Positions 44,371 through 54,194 of a stretch of 64,000 nt of DNA are shown here, one piece after another. The notes under the pieces are model-generated. The model was not told the origin of the DNA. It made no database searches and saw nothing but the letters and a program-made list of their open reading frames with translations. The stretch is from Acidobacteriota bacterium (GTDB lineage Bacteria > Acidobacteriota > Terriglobia > Terriglobales > SCQP01): assembly GCA_021818955.1 (NCBI GenBank), contig JAKASR010000005.1, forward strand, positions 94,227 to 158,226, in the 5' to 3' direction. Both the position numbers and the translations under genes were made by a program. Numbering within the stretch: the first letter of the stretch is position 1; each line of letters opens with the position of its first letter.

Positions 44371-45579
44371 TTACGGCAAGCCCGCCAGAAAAGTCACGAT
44401 CCTGGGAGCGTTGGGGCTGCCCAAGCCGGTGACATAATCGTAGCCAGCGGCGGCAGTGCACAAGGTTCCGCAAGTGCCGTTACTGCCGCTAGTGATGTCG
44501 TGGAAGTCGCTGGCGTAATTCGAACCGGCCGCGGCATCGTAAACATCGAAATCGGTCGACGAGAGGGTCGCCTTGCCCGCCGCCACGCGCTCGGAGTTGG
44601 CAATCGCGAACAGCGCCGCCCACTGGGGCGAACCGGCGCTGGTGCCGCCCACCTGGAACCAGCCGGATTGGCCTTCATATCTGAAAGAGTCATAAACGGC
44701 AAGGCCGGTATTGGGATCGCCATCGTAGGCGGCGTCGGGAACGCCGCGCATGCCGGCGGAATCATTGGGTATAGGGTAATTCGACTGATAGGCCGGCTCC
44801 GGCTCATATTTGCTTTGTCCGCCACCGCTGCCGCTCCAGGCCGTCTCGCCCAGATAGCTGCCGCTGCTATTGGTGATGATCGTGGTCCCGCCTATGCCCA
44901 CCACGTAAGGGGAAGCGGCGGGATACTCCACCCCATTGCCGCTATCGCCGCTGGAGGCGGTAAAGGTCACGCCGCCTTGATTGAAGTTGGCGTCATCGGA
45001 GACCTCGGTGCTGAACTCCGATCCGCCAAAACTCATGGAGACGCTGGTGGCGCCATCATTCACCGCCACCTGCACCGCTGTCATTAAATTGGTAAAGCTG
45101 TTTGAGGCGGCTTCCACCAGCAAAATTTTGGCTTGCGGAGCGATGGCATGCGCCCACTCGACATCGAGCGAAATTTCCAGGCCCCATCCGCTGTTGGCCT
45201 TGGGTTTGGAACCGGCGGCGTAGATTTTGGTAAAGCAGCCGTTGCTGGTGGTGCAGGGTGCCAAGCCGTAATAGCTGTCGAAAGTATTCAAATCGCTGGC
45301 AATATTGGGATCATCATAGGCGTCGATCAAGGCAATCGCCTGCCCCGCGCCCTGATTGCTGATTTGGCTGAAACCGTAAAAGTTGCGGATGACGGGGGGG
45401 CCATAACCGGTCGGGCTGCTTTTGGCGCTGCCTCTTAAATGAAATGGCGGGCGCGCATAGCCTTTGGGTGGCAGCGTGGATTGTTTGACCTTGAACGGCG
45501 GAACCGCCTTCTGCGCCATCACGGCTGCGCCGGCAAATGCGAGCAGAAATAAAATTCCAGTATGTTTTGTGATTTTCAT
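44371..45579 (-). CDS. Secreted sedolisin (peptidase S53), no long propeptide
   Basis: A 402-aa protein with a signal peptide (about 1-22). Catalytic Glu and Asp lie in GLEISLDVEWAHA, the oxyanion Asp in SSGDSGN, and the Ser nucleophile in GGTSAGSP; a C-terminal Ca-site region reads GYDYVTGLGSPN. Sedolisins are acid-active serine-carboxyl peptidases, normally made with a ~170-residue propeptide. Here only about 60 residues precede the catalytic domain. Confidence 0.88.
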   Translation of the reverse strand: MKITKHTGILFLLAFAGAAVMAQKAVPPFKVKQSTLPPKGYARPPFHLRGSAKSSPTGYGPPVIRNFYGFSQISNQGAGQAIALIDAYDDPNIASDLNTFDSYYGLAPCTTSNGCFTKIYAAGSKPKANSGWGLEISLDVEWAHAIAPQAKILLVEAASNSFTNLMTAVQVAVNDGATSVSMSFGGSEFSTEVSDDANFNQGGVTFTASSGDSGNGVEYPAASPYVVGIGGTTIITNSSGSYLGETAWSGSGGGQSKYEPEPAYQSNYPIPNDSAGMRGVPDAAYDGDPNTGLAVYDSFRYEGQSGWFQVGGTSAGSPQWAALFAIANSERVAAGKATLSSTDFDVYDAAAGSNYASDFHDITSGSNGTCGTLCTAAAGYDYVTGLGSPNAPRIVTFLAGLP

Positions 45580-45809
45580 CCACCCCTCCCGGAAAGAGCT
45601 CGACAGTTAAATTGAATCAATCCTATTCACGCTGATCCTGCTCTGCAACAAAAATCCGCATCCATGACGCCATGTATGCCTTCGGCTTAGCCGTTTCGTA
45701 TTGCCGGCTGGTTGTCCGCCAGCTTAGACGTGAGGACCCGAAGCCGATGTTCTTGCTACAGGGCGCAGCCGGCGCAATAGCCGGCAGCTAGCTTAAAATT
45801 GTAAAAGCA

Positions 45810-46985
45810 ATGCTCACCGGCGTTTATCTCGACCACAATGCCAGCGCGCCGGTGCGTCCGGAAGTAGCCGCCGCGGTGCGTCCCTGGCTGGAAGAGCGTT
45901 ATGGCAACGCCAGTTCCATCCACCGCGCCGGACAGGAAGCCCGAGCCGCGGTCGAGCACGCGCGCCGCCAGGTAGCGGATCTGATTGGCGCCCAACCCGC
46001 CGAAATCGTCTTTACCAGCGGCGGCACCGAATCGGATAACCTTGCCGTCTGGGGCACGCTGGCCGCCAGCCTCATCGATCGCCAGCCGGCGCATATTGTC
46101 ACGACCGCCATCGAGCATCATGCCGTGCTCTGGGCTTGCCAGGAACTGGAGCGCCGCGGCGTCGCCGTCACCTATATCCGCCCGGGCGCCGACGGGCGCA
46201 TCTCCGCCGCCGAAGCCGCCGCCGCCCTGCGCCCTGAAACCCGTCTGGTCGCGGTCATGCTGGCTAACAACGAAACGGGCGTGCTGCAGCCAGTGGCTGA
46301 ACTCTCCGCCGCCATCCGCGCCGCAGGCGTGCCCTTGCTGGTGGACGCCGTGCAGGCGGTGGGCAAAATCCCCGTCCGCGTTCAGGATTTGGGTTGCGAT
46401 CTCCTGGCGCTCAGCGGACACAAGCTGCACGCGCCCCAGGGTATCGGCGCGCTTTATATCCGCCGGGGCTTGCGCCTGCGCCCGCTCTTTTATGGCGGGC
46501 GGCAGGAGCGCGAGCGCCGCGCCGGCACTGAAAACCTGCCCGGTATCGTCGGCTTGGGCGAGGCTGCGCGCCTGGCCGCCGCTCAACTGGAGGAGGAAAT
46601 GCCGCGCCTGGCCGCCTTGCGCGATGGTTTGGAGTCGGCGCTTGCGCAGCGCATTCCCGGCCTGGAAGCGCTCGGGGCCGCCGCCCCGCGCGTACCCAAT
46701 ACCAGCTATCTTTCCATCGCGCAGGTCGAAGGCGAAGCGCTGGTAATCGCGCTCGATCTGGCCGGCTATCGCGTCTCCACCGGGGCGGCCTGTTCGTCGG
46801 GAGCGATTGAGCCCTCGCATGTGCTGCTGGCCATGGGCCTGCCGCCGGAACGCGCGCGCGGCTCCATCCGCATCAGCCTGGGCCTCGCCACCACGGCGGA
46901 GCAAATCGAAGGCTTCATCCGTACCCTGCCGCCGCTGGTCGAGCGCCTGCGCGCCTTATCCCCAGCCAGCCTTAGCTCGCCTTAG
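45810..46985 (+). CDS. Cysteine desulfurase (IscS/NifS type)
   Basis: A 391-aa PLP enzyme that takes sulphur from cysteine. It has YLDHNASAPVRPEV, FTSGGTESDNLAVWG, EHHAVL, the PLP-Lys motif SGHKLHAPQG and the active-site loop STGAACSSG with the persulphide Cys. The mnmA gene follows 159 bp later on the same strand, so it probably supplies sulphur for tRNA 2-thiolation. No iscU or other isc/suf genes adjoin. Confidence 0.93.
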   Translation: MLTGVYLDHNASAPVRPEVAAAVRPWLEERYGNASSIHRAGQEARAAVEHARRQVADLIGAQPAEIVFTSGGTESDNLAVWGTLAASLIDRQPAHIVTTAIEHHAVLWACQELERRGVAVTYIRPGADGRISAAEAAAALRPETRLVAVMLANNETGVLQPVAELSAAIRAAGVPLLVDAVQAVGKIPVRVQDLGCDLLALSGHKLHAPQGIGALYIRRGLRLRPLFYGGRQERERRAGTENLPGIVGLGEAARLAAAQLEEEMPRLAALRDGLESALAQRIPGLEALGAAAPRVPNTSYLSIAQVEGEALVIALDLAGYRVSTGAACSSGAIEPSHVLLAMGLPPERARGSIRISLGLATTAEQIEGFIRTLPPLVERLRALSPASLSSP

Positions 46986-47144
46986 CCGTTTTGGCCCGTT
47001 TTCACTCGCCTGATCGCCGTCAATTCCGCTGATTTCCCGGCTCCATCGGCCGCGTTATGATGAAAGCATGGTGGCGGAATAGAAACCCCGGCAGGCTTGG
47101 CTTCCCTGCCCCGGCATAAATTCACAGGCCCGGAAAGGCCCCCG

Positions 47145-48329
47145 ATGAATGCAACGCTGAACCTGGCGGAAATCTCGATCCACACGCCCGTGGTCGCCGC
47201 CATGTCGGGCGGCGTCGATAGCTCCACGGTGGCGGCGCTGCTGCATTCGCAAGGACGCCCGGTAGTGGGCTTGACGCTGCAACTCTGGAATCAACGCCGG
47301 CTGGCGGGGCGCCGCGGCATGCCGGAAACCGCGCATGGACGCTGTTGTTCGCACGATGACGTACACGACGCCCGCAGTGTCGCCCAGTTGCTCGGTATTC
47401 CCCATTATGTGATTAACTTCGAAGAGCGCTTCGAGGAAGCCGTGGTGCGGCCCTTTATCGCCGACTATCTGGCCGGACGCACCCCCATCCCCTGCACCCG
47501 CTGCAACTCCGCCATCAAATTCGACGACCTGCACCGCACTGCGCGCCAGATTGGCATGGAAAAGGTCGCAACCGGCCATTACGCTCGCATTCGTCATCAT
47601 GGCGGGCGCTATGAGCTGCTGCGCGGCCGCGACAACACCAAGGATCAAAGCTACTTTCTCTGGGAGCTGAACCAGGCGCAACTCGCCGCTTCGCTATTTC
47701 CCCTGGGCGAGCTGACCAAGGAGGAAGTACGCGCGCTGGCCGAGCGCTTCCAGCTCCCGGTGGCGCAAAAAAAGGAAAGCTACGAGCTCTGTTTCGTGCC
47801 CGGCCGCCATTATGAAGACTTCGTCGAGGCCTACATTGAGGAGCAGGAAGAAGCCGGCGAGCCGGTAGCGGAATGGTCGGGCGAGGGCGAAATGGTCACT
47901 CCCGAGGGCGAGGTGGTGGGCCGGCATGAGGGCATCCACGCGTTCACTGTCGGCCAACGCAAGGGACTGGGCTTGGGCTCGGCCTGTATCAGCCGCACCG
48001 AATCGCCTGGCTCTCCTTTATATGTCCTGCAAGTTGACGCGCAACGCAACCGCGTGGTGGTCGGCCCGGAATCGGCGTTGTACCACCGCCAGCTGGAAGC
48101 GCGCGGCGCCCACTGGATTGCCGGCGAGCCGCCGGCGGAGCGGATACGGGTCGAAGCGCGGATCCGCCACAAGCACGACCCCGCTCCCGCATGGGTCGAG
48201 CCGCTGCCGGAAAACGGGCTGCGCGTCATCTTCGACGAGCCCCAGCGCGCCATTACCCCCGGCCAGGCGGTAGTGCTCTACCAGAACGATCTCGTCCTCG
48301 GCGGCGCCTGGATTGAACAAGCCGCCTGA
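47145..48329 (+). CDS. mnmA: tRNA 2-thiouridylase
   Basis: From the ATG at 47145 (GGAAAGG upstream) the product is 394 aa. It makes s2U34 in tRNAs for Lys, Glu and Gln. The PP-loop [15 protein letters not shown], the first catalytic Cys in [15 protein letters not shown], and the second Cys in YELCFVPG are present. It sits downstream of a cysteine desulfurase, a fitting sulphur source. Confidence 0.94.
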   Translation: MNATLNLAEISIHTPVVAAMSGGVDSSTVAALLHSQGRPVVGLTLQLWNQRRLAGRRGMPETAHGRCCSHDDVHDARSVAQLLGIPHYVINFEERFEEAVVRPFIADYLAGRTPIPCTRCNSAIKFDDLHRTARQIGMEKVATGHYARIRHHGGRYELLRGRDNTKDQSYFLWELNQAQLAASLFPLGELTKEEVRALAERFQLPVAQKKESYELCFVPGRHYEDFVEAYIEEQEEAGEPVAEWSGEGEMVTPEGEVVGRHEGIHAFTVGQRKGLGLGSACISRTESPGSPLYVLQVDAQRNRVVVGPESALYHRQLEARGAHWIAGEPPAERIRVEARIRHKHDPAPAWVEPLPENGLRVIFDEPQRAITPGQAVVLYQNDLVLGGAWIEQAA

Positions 48330-48425
48330 ATATTCAAAAAGCATTGGCGCGTTCCTGCTTCGCATCGGCGTCCACTGGCCGCAACCGCGGCCGGCAGAGA
48401 CGGCAGGCGCGGCGCGCGCCGCAAC

Positions 48426-49544
48426 TTATGGCTTCGCGCCCAGAATTCCGGGGAACCAGCGCACCGCATTGTTGTGATAAATATTGGCCAGCACGCGAGG
48501 GGGCAAGCCCAGGCCCTGATATTTTTTGCCCCGGTAGCTGACCCAATCGTCGGTGGCGAGAAAGCGCCAATCGCGCGCATCATTGCTTTCCCAACGCTGG
48601 ATCACCGGTTGCGGATTGTCGCCGGACATAAAGCCGAGGTCGGTGCCGTAGAGCAGGCGGTGCTGGTATTTCTCAATGAAGGCGATGGCTTCCTGGCGCG
48701 GCAGCATCATGACATAAGGCATACGCGCGGCCATATCCACGGCAAAGTTGGGATAACGATCGAGACGGCGGCCAAGTTGGGGAAAATTCGATTCCAGGCT
48801 GCCGAAATGCGCGCCCACCACCCGCAGGCGGGGATTTTCCGCCACCAGGTGGTCGCGGGCGCGGAGAATTTCCGCCTTGGCCGGCGCGCCCGGACGCTTG
48901 TACATGTACCACACCGGGTTATGGGTGTAATACCAGTAGTCGGGCGAGGCCGGATCCAGCGGCTTCCAGCAGGAATCCGGCTCGGCCAGGTGGGCGACCA
49001 GGGTCTTATGGCGGGCGGCAATGTCGCGAAAGATCGGCTCGAATGCCGGATCGTCGGGCATGACGTACTGGCCGCGCGAATTTTTCAGCTCCATGCCGAC
49101 GTTTTTCCAAATCTTGACCGCGATCGCGCCGTGGGCGAAATCGCGATTGATCAGCCGCGCGGCGCGAGCGGCAAAGCCGGGATGCCCATAACGAAATGGA
49201 TTGAAGCTGGTGCACCAGGCGGCATGTCCGGGATCGGAGGCGACAAAACGCCGGGCAGCGATAATTTCATGCTGCAGGTTTTTTAAAAACGGGTCGCGGT
49301 TGTCGTAGAGGCAGATGGTAAGCAAGTGCAGATGCAGGCGCGCCAGCATGGAGTTAAATGCCGGGTTGGCGGCGTACACGTGGCTGTGGGTGTCAATCGG
49401 CTCGAGCGCGGCGAAGGCGCGCGCCTCGGCGGCTGTAAACGGCCCGGAAACAACCGCGGCGGTGGCGGCGGCGGCCGCCGGCGACTTAAAATGCCGCCCG
49501 CAGGCAATGAAAGCAAGGGGAATCAGCAGCGCCAGTTTTTTCAT
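48426..49544 (-). CDS. Amidohydrolase-family lipoprotein (TIM barrel)
   Basis: A 372-aa protein from the ATG at 49544. It opens with a lipobox-like IPLAFIACG (Cys at ~16), so it is probably membrane-anchored. Metal-binding IDTHSHVYA, VAHLAEPDS, VVGAHFGSLE, and YGTDLGF with Asp are amidohydrolase-like, nearest the COG2159/TIM-barrel group. Substrate unknown. The gap 49545-49820 shows nothing I can support. Confidence 0.78.
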   Translation of the reverse strand: MKKLALLIPLAFIACGRHFKSPAAAAATAAVVSGPFTAAEARAFAALEPIDTHSHVYAANPAFNSMLARLHLHLLTICLYDNRDPFLKNLQHEIIAARRFVASDPGHAAWCTSFNPFRYGHPGFAARAARLINRDFAHGAIAVKIWKNVGMELKNSRGQYVMPDDPAFEPIFRDIAARHKTLVAHLAEPDSCWKPLDPASPDYWYYTHNPVWYMYKRPGAPAKAEILRARDHLVAENPRLRVVGAHFGSLESNFPQLGRRLDRYPNFAVDMAARMPYVMMLPRQEAIAFIEKYQHRLLYGTDLGFMSGDNPQPVIQRWESNDARDWRFLATDDWVSYRGKKYQGLGLPPRVLANIYHNNAVRWFPGILGAKP

Positions 49545-49820
49545 GAATGAAGTACGAAGGGTTGCGTGTTGAGGCGAAGACGCGGCCAATCGGCGCGGCG
49601 CGGCCGCCCCTCCAGCGCCGTGAATGTAGCTCGAAACGGCTTAAATGGCAAGCCTTATAGAGTTTTGAGTTTTTCGAGATTGCGAGCCTGCTATTTCGAC
49701 ACAACGCGATCTGCTGGTCAGAGTGCACGGTCGCGGCTCTACAGGTCTGAGATATACAAATATAAGCTGGCTGCGATGCCGCGCCACTGCGGCAGATCGC
49801 AGAGCGGCTACAGGCGAGGG

Positions 49821-50336
49821 TTAGATGAACAGCTCTTCGTCCTGGTGCGATTCCTGCGGGGGCGAGGTGCGGCGGCGGAAGAAAAAATCCACGCCGGTGC
49901 GGAGCCCGGCAAGCAGCGCGCTGAAGTCGCGCACCGGCCGGGTGATATTTTGCGAAAAATCGGCGGCGAGGCCTTCGATGCGGTTGAGGATCGAACTGAA
50001 GGTTTCGTCCAGGCGAATGGTCTGCAGGCGAACACGATCGCTAATTTCCGCAATCACCTCGTCGGTGCGGACCAACTGGCGTCGAGCCAGATCGGAGACG
50101 GCCACCAGGTTGTCGCCGGCCTGGCGCAGGCGCTGGCGGGTTTCGGCCACGGTGGCGCGAGTTTCATCCAGCAAGGGCGGCAAACGACTGCCGACCTTAT
50201 CCAACACGTCTTCGAAGCGCTGGCGAGTACTGGAAAGCCGCTTGAACAGCACCAGCAGCACAATAAACTGCGCCAGCGCGGCCGCGCCGGTAATGATGAC
50301 AAACAGGGTAAGCACGCCCAGCAGAGTCACATGCAT
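49821..50336 (-). CDS. DUF948-like membrane/coiled-coil protein
   Basis: A 171-aa protein with one N-terminal membrane helix (LGVLTLFVIITGAAALAQFI) and a long helical region (30-150), typical of DUF948-like envelope proteins. It is on the same strand as the YtxH gene 115 bp upstream, a common pairing. Function unknown; possibly envelope stress. Confidence 0.72.
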   Translation of the reverse strand: MHVTLLGVLTLFVIITGAAALAQFIVLLVLFKRLSSTRQRFEDVLDKVGSRLPPLLDETRATVAETRQRLRQAGDNLVAVSDLARRQLVRTDEVIAEISDRVRLQTIRLDETFSSILNRIEGLAADFSQNITRPVRDFSALLAGLRTGVDFFFRRRTSPPQESHQDEELFI

Positions 50337-50451
50337 GTCGCTTTCCGGCGGCGTGTGCTGCAGCCGCTGCCGACATTATGCGGCATTTCGCGGCGTCCAG
50401 CCCGTAAAAAAAACAGAGAGTCGCCAGCCACGCCGCCGAAAAGCGCAGCGA

Positions 50452-50748
50452 TTAACTGCCGGTTTCGGGCGTGCTGGAGGAGGCTTCGCGGTAGGCCTGC
50501 TTACCGGCATCCACCGCCGCCTGGAATTGATCCACCTGGCGATTGACCGCCTGGCGGCCACGGTCGGCGATTTCGGTAACCTGCTGGCGCAATTCGCCAG
50601 TTTTCCGCGTCACCAGATTGCGGCCTTCTTCCGTTTTCCGTCCGATCAGGTCGCGGGTATCTTCGCCCGAGAACGGGGCATAGAGCATGCCGATCGCCGC
50701 ACCCACTCCCAAACCGGTTAAAAACCAGAGCGTTTTCGAACCTGCCAT
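50452..50748 (-). CDS. YtxH-domain protein
   Basis: 98 aa from the Met at 50748 (MAGSKTLW). GAGGAGG lies 7 bp upstream of it, and only 1 bp before an earlier in-frame ATG at 50754, which fixes the start. The glycine-rich helix FLTGLGVGAAIGMLYAPFSG is the YtxH signature; a helical tail follows. A small membrane protein linked to general stress in Firmicutes; role here unknown. Confidence 0.82.
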   Translation of the reverse strand: MAGSKTLWFLTGLGVGAAIGMLYAPFSGEDTRDLIGRKTEEGRNLVTRKTGELRQQVTEIADRGRQAVNRQVDQFQAAVDAGKQAYREASSSTPETGS

Positions 50749-50987
50749 ATCCATCCTCCTCAAGCGATTAGACGTCGGGCGCGGGTAACCGGGATATACC
50801 GGGCTTTCGATTGCATACTAACACCCACGTGCGGCGATAGCAAACCCGGGCCGCGCACGCGGCCGGGGGTGCCCACGCCAACTCATTCAACCAGAATAGA
50901 TTGCATTCGTCTTGCTTTTGCAACCATATGGCCCAGGCAAGGCGACCGCATGCTCCCCCCGATACGGTTCCAGTCTTAAAAACTGCT

Positions 50988-52925
50988 CTAGGGCTTAGCT
51001 TCCAAATTCTCAGCGGACACGATCTCGGAATGCGCCGAATGTGCGGTCAGATCCGGGCGCAAGACGGCCAACTGGCGGGCGGACAGCAATGACCGCAAAT
51101 CAGCTTCGGCGGCGGCCTGCACCGCGGCCAGACTGCCGAAGCGCAGCAGCAATTTGCGGGCGGTGACCGGGCCGATGCCGGGCCGAAGCAACTCGGATTC
51201 CAGCCCGCGGCGAAGCCGGCGCCGGCGATGATGGCGCAGCGCAAAGCGATGCGCTTCGTCGCGGACTTGCTGCACCAGATGCAGCACGGATGAATGGCGC
51301 GGCAGGCGAATAGGGTGCGCTTCCCGGCCCGGCAGGAAGATTAACTCTTCGCGTTTCGCCAGGCTGGCGATGGGCAGCGTTTCCAGGCCCAACGCGCGCA
51401 AGGCGGCTTGCGCGGCGTGCAGTTGTCCGATACCGCCGTCAATCAGCACCAGCCCGGGCAGAGGCGAGCCTTCGCGCAACAAGCGGCCATAGCGGCGGCC
51501 GACTACTTCTTGCATGGCGCGAAAATCATCCACTTCCCCCACCTCCAGGCTGCGCACGATAAAGCTGCGGTACTGGCTTTTGCGCATGCCGCCGGTTTCC
51601 CAGACCACCATGGAGGCGACGGTATCGGCGCCCTGAAAGTGCGAGATATCGAAGCATTCAATCCGCGCCGGGGGTGCGGGCAGGTCCAGCACCTGGCGCA
51701 ACTCGGCTTGCAGCCGCTCGCTCTCAGGTTCGGGCTGAAAATGCCGGGCAAACGAATGCCGGGCATTGACCTGAGCCCATTCCACCAGCCGCCGTGAGGC
51801 GCCGCGGCGCGGCACTTCCAGAATGAAGCGTTGCCGGCTGGAGGCGGCAATCAGGGCCTCCAGTATGGCGCGATCTTCAAAATCTTCCGGCAACAGCACC
51901 CGCGGCGGCAGGGGCGCGGGGGAGAGATAGAGTTGCTTGAGTACCGCCGCCAAATGCGGATCCGCGCCCAAGCCGGAAGGCGCTACGGTTTCGCCCGCCG
52001 GTTCCGGTATATCGGAACGCGCGCCGGCTTTCTCCAGCCCGGGGACTTCCCCGAGCGGCAGGTCTTCCCAAAAGAATTCCTCGCGTTCGATCACGCGTCC
52101 CTGGCGCAGGTAGAAGCGATTCAGCGCGGCGCGTCCGCTTTCGCGATAAAAGCCGATCAGATCGCAATCGCGTCCGCTGGCGGCGGCCATCTGCTGGCGC
52201 TCGTTTGAGCTTTCCACCACAGCCAGCAACTGATGCAGCGCGGCCGCTTCTTCATAGTGCTGGGCGGCGGCGGCGGTTTCGCGGCGTTGCTTCAACTCGC
52301 GCGCCAGTTCCTCGGTTTTGCCGGCCAGAAACAGTCGCACATCGGCGGCAGCACGGGCGTAGGCTTCATCCGTGGTCAGGCCGGGAACGCAGGGGCCGAG
52401 ACAGCGCCGGATATGGAACTGCAAGCAGGGTTGTGCGTGCGGGCGGGTGAGGTCCACATGGCAGGAGGGCACGCGGAAGAACCGGTGAATAAAGCGCAAC
52501 ATCCGCCAGGCGCGGCCGGCGGGACAATAGGGCCCGAAGTACTCGGCATCGGAACGCCCGCCGGCGGCGGGCAGGCGACGCGTGACATAGACGCGGGGGT
52601 AACGCTCGCGCGTCAGGCAAATATACGGGTAACTCTTATCGTCGCGCAGCAGTACGTTAAAGCGCGGACGGTGCGATTTGATCAGGTTGTTTTCCAGCGC
52701 CAGCGCCTCACCCTCGTTGGCGGTCAGAATGGTTTCCACCCTGGCCGCTTCACGCACCAGGGAACCCGTTTTGGCTTCCGCCAGCCGGGCATCGAAAAAA
52801 TAATTTCTCAGCCGGGCGCGCAAGTTCTTGGCCTTGCCCACGTACAACACGCGGTCTTCGGCATCGCGAAATAGATATACGCCGGGAGCGACGGGAAGCT
52901 GGCGAACCTGGTCCTGCAAATCCAT
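50988..52925 (-). CDS. uvrC: Excinuclease ABC subunit C
   Basis: A 645-aa UvrC making both incisions in nucleotide excision repair. N-terminal GIY-YIG nuclease: PGVYLFRDAEDRVLYVGKA and LRARLRNYF. The UVR motif region lies near residue 210. The RNase H-like endonuclease has ECFDISHFQG (Asp) and LVLIDGGIGQLHAA, and a C-terminal HhH pair LRPGIGPVTARKLL. The N-terminus starts cleanly at 52925. Confidence 0.95.
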   Translation of the reverse strand: MDLQDQVRQLPVAPGVYLFRDAEDRVLYVGKAKNLRARLRNYFFDARLAEAKTGSLVREAARVETILTANEGEALALENNLIKSHRPRFNVLLRDDKSYPYICLTRERYPRVYVTRRLPAAGGRSDAEYFGPYCPAGRAWRMLRFIHRFFRVPSCHVDLTRPHAQPCLQFHIRRCLGPCVPGLTTDEAYARAAADVRLFLAGKTEELARELKQRRETAAAAQHYEEAAALHQLLAVVESSNERQQMAAASGRDCDLIGFYRESGRAALNRFYLRQGRVIEREEFFWEDLPLGEVPGLEKAGARSDIPEPAGETVAPSGLGADPHLAAVLKQLYLSPAPLPPRVLLPEDFEDRAILEALIAASSRQRFILEVPRRGASRRLVEWAQVNARHSFARHFQPEPESERLQAELRQVLDLPAPPARIECFDISHFQGADTVASMVVWETGGMRKSQYRSFIVRSLEVGEVDDFRAMQEVVGRRYGRLLREGSPLPGLVLIDGGIGQLHAAQAALRALGLETLPIASLAKREELIFLPGREAHPIRLPRHSSVLHLVQQVRDEAHRFALRHHRRRRLRRGLESELLRPGIGPVTARKLLLRFGSLAAVQAAAEADLRSLLSARQLAVLRPDLTAHSAHSEIVSAENLEAKP

Positions 52926-53279
52926 GAGAATGCTCTTGGCAGGGGCGGAGAGAGCGACGGCAATGCTTTCTTTACTTTATCAGGTAGCTAACCCCAACCA
53001 AACCAGCGCTAAATACCGGCCAGCCATGCGATCAAGCGTCACGCCCGCGGGCGCGGAAGAATGGGAGACGTACGATCCAACGCGGACTGGCAGCCGCTAT
53101 TTTTACCAGCCTCGCGCTAAAGCTGCCGGAAACCGGCCTGGGCCAATAGCGGCAAAATCGAGCGGGCAAGCTTGTAAGTTATTGCAATTAAAAATGTTTA
53201 TTAAATATGCGCCATTGCGTGTAAGTGGCAACCGCCGTGCAAGGTTATGTGAAGAGCTCGTTGTCGTCGAGGAAAAGCC
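52926..53279. other. Divergent promoter region, uvrC / OmpA-like gene
   Basis: A 354-bp gap between divergent genes. The stretch 53170-53210 is strongly AT-rich (TTGCAATTAAAAATG, TTAAATATG) and probably carries the promoter of the OmpA-like gene. No -35/-10 pair with good spacing was found, and no small gene or RNA is evident. Confidence 0.45.
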
Positions 53280-54020
53280 ATGACCAGCAAATATTTATTC
53301 AGCATGACCGCGGGAGCGGCGCTTCTGCTAACCGCGGGAGGGTGCACAACCAAAAGCTACGTCCGCAAGCAGACCAATCCGCTAGTGGACCACATCAACC
53401 AACTGGATCGCGCCACCGCCCGGAATACTAATGACATTCGCAAGGTAAACGCGAATGTCAATAACGGGATTCAGACGGTGCAATCCAGCGCCAGCCAGGC
53501 CATGCAGGCGGCGCAGCAGGCGCAGGGGCAGGCAACGCAGGTTTCCACTCAGTTACAGAAAACCGGAAACCAGGTGCAATCCATGGCGAACACCGTCGCC
53601 AATCTGGATAACTACACGGTCAACTCGCGCCAGGTAGTGCATTTTGCCTTCAATCGGTGGAATCTGACGCGCAACGCGCAATCGAAGCTGGACGAAGTGG
53701 TAACCAATCTGCACCAGAATCCTCATATGATCGCCACGATCAAGGGGTATACCGACTGGACCGGCCCGGCCGCCTATAATTACAAGCTCAGCGAATGGCG
53801 CGCCAATGCGGTGGTCAGCTATCTGGAGCAGCATGGCGTGCAGCCATACCGCATCTTTAAGATCGGTTTAGGAAAAAACCAGTACGTGGCCAGCAATCGA
53901 ACGCTGACTGGTAGAAAAGCGAATCGCCGGGTTCAGATCAGTCTGATGGTCAACAGCCTGGGCCAGAACGCGTCGCAGGCGGCGGCAACTCCCGCCAGCC
54001 AATCCGGCCAGCCGCGATAA
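53280..54020 (+). CDS. OmpA-family lipoprotein
   Basis: 246 aa with a lipobox LLTAGGC (Cys22). A Gln/Ala-rich helical linker (50-110) separates the lipid anchor from a C-terminal OmpA-type peptidoglycan-binding domain (VHFAFNRWNLT, KGYTDWTGPAAYNYKLSEWRANAVVSYL, NRRVQI). The typical 'TDxxGxxxxNxxLSxxRAxxV' is present with Trp and Tyr changes. It should tether the outer membrane to the wall. Followed by a strong terminator. Confidence 0.88.
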   Translation: MTSKYLFSMTAGAALLLTAGGCTTKSYVRKQTNPLVDHINQLDRATARNTNDIRKVNANVNNGIQTVQSSASQAMQAAQQAQGQATQVSTQLQKTGNQVQSMANTVANLDNYTVNSRQVVHFAFNRWNLTRNAQSKLDEVVTNLHQNPHMIATIKGYTDWTGPAAYNYKLSEWRANAVVSYLEQHGVQPYRIFKIGLGKNQYVASNRTLTGRKANRRVQISLMVNSLGQNASQAAATPASQSGQPR

Positions 54021-54080
54021 GCCGGATTCAGGTTGGCTTCATTTTTCCTCGCTGGCGGGCTCATTTTCAGAAGGCAATTG

Positions 54081-54118
54081 AACCCGCCCCGGCCATTCCG
54101 GCCGGGGCGGGTTCTTTC
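54081..54118 (+). terminator. Strong rho-independent terminator
   Basis: AACCCGCCCCGGCC (54081-54094) pairs perfectly with GGCCGGGGCGGGTT (54100-54113), a 14-bp stem with a 5-nt loop, followed by CTTTCT. It ends the OmpA-like gene, 61 bp after its stop. Confidence 0.85.
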
Positions 54119-54194
54119 TGCAAACTCGCAACCATCCACTACAATGGCTCGTCTTATATAACAGAAGTTCAAATCAAGTTGGGGGTGAAGCAAG

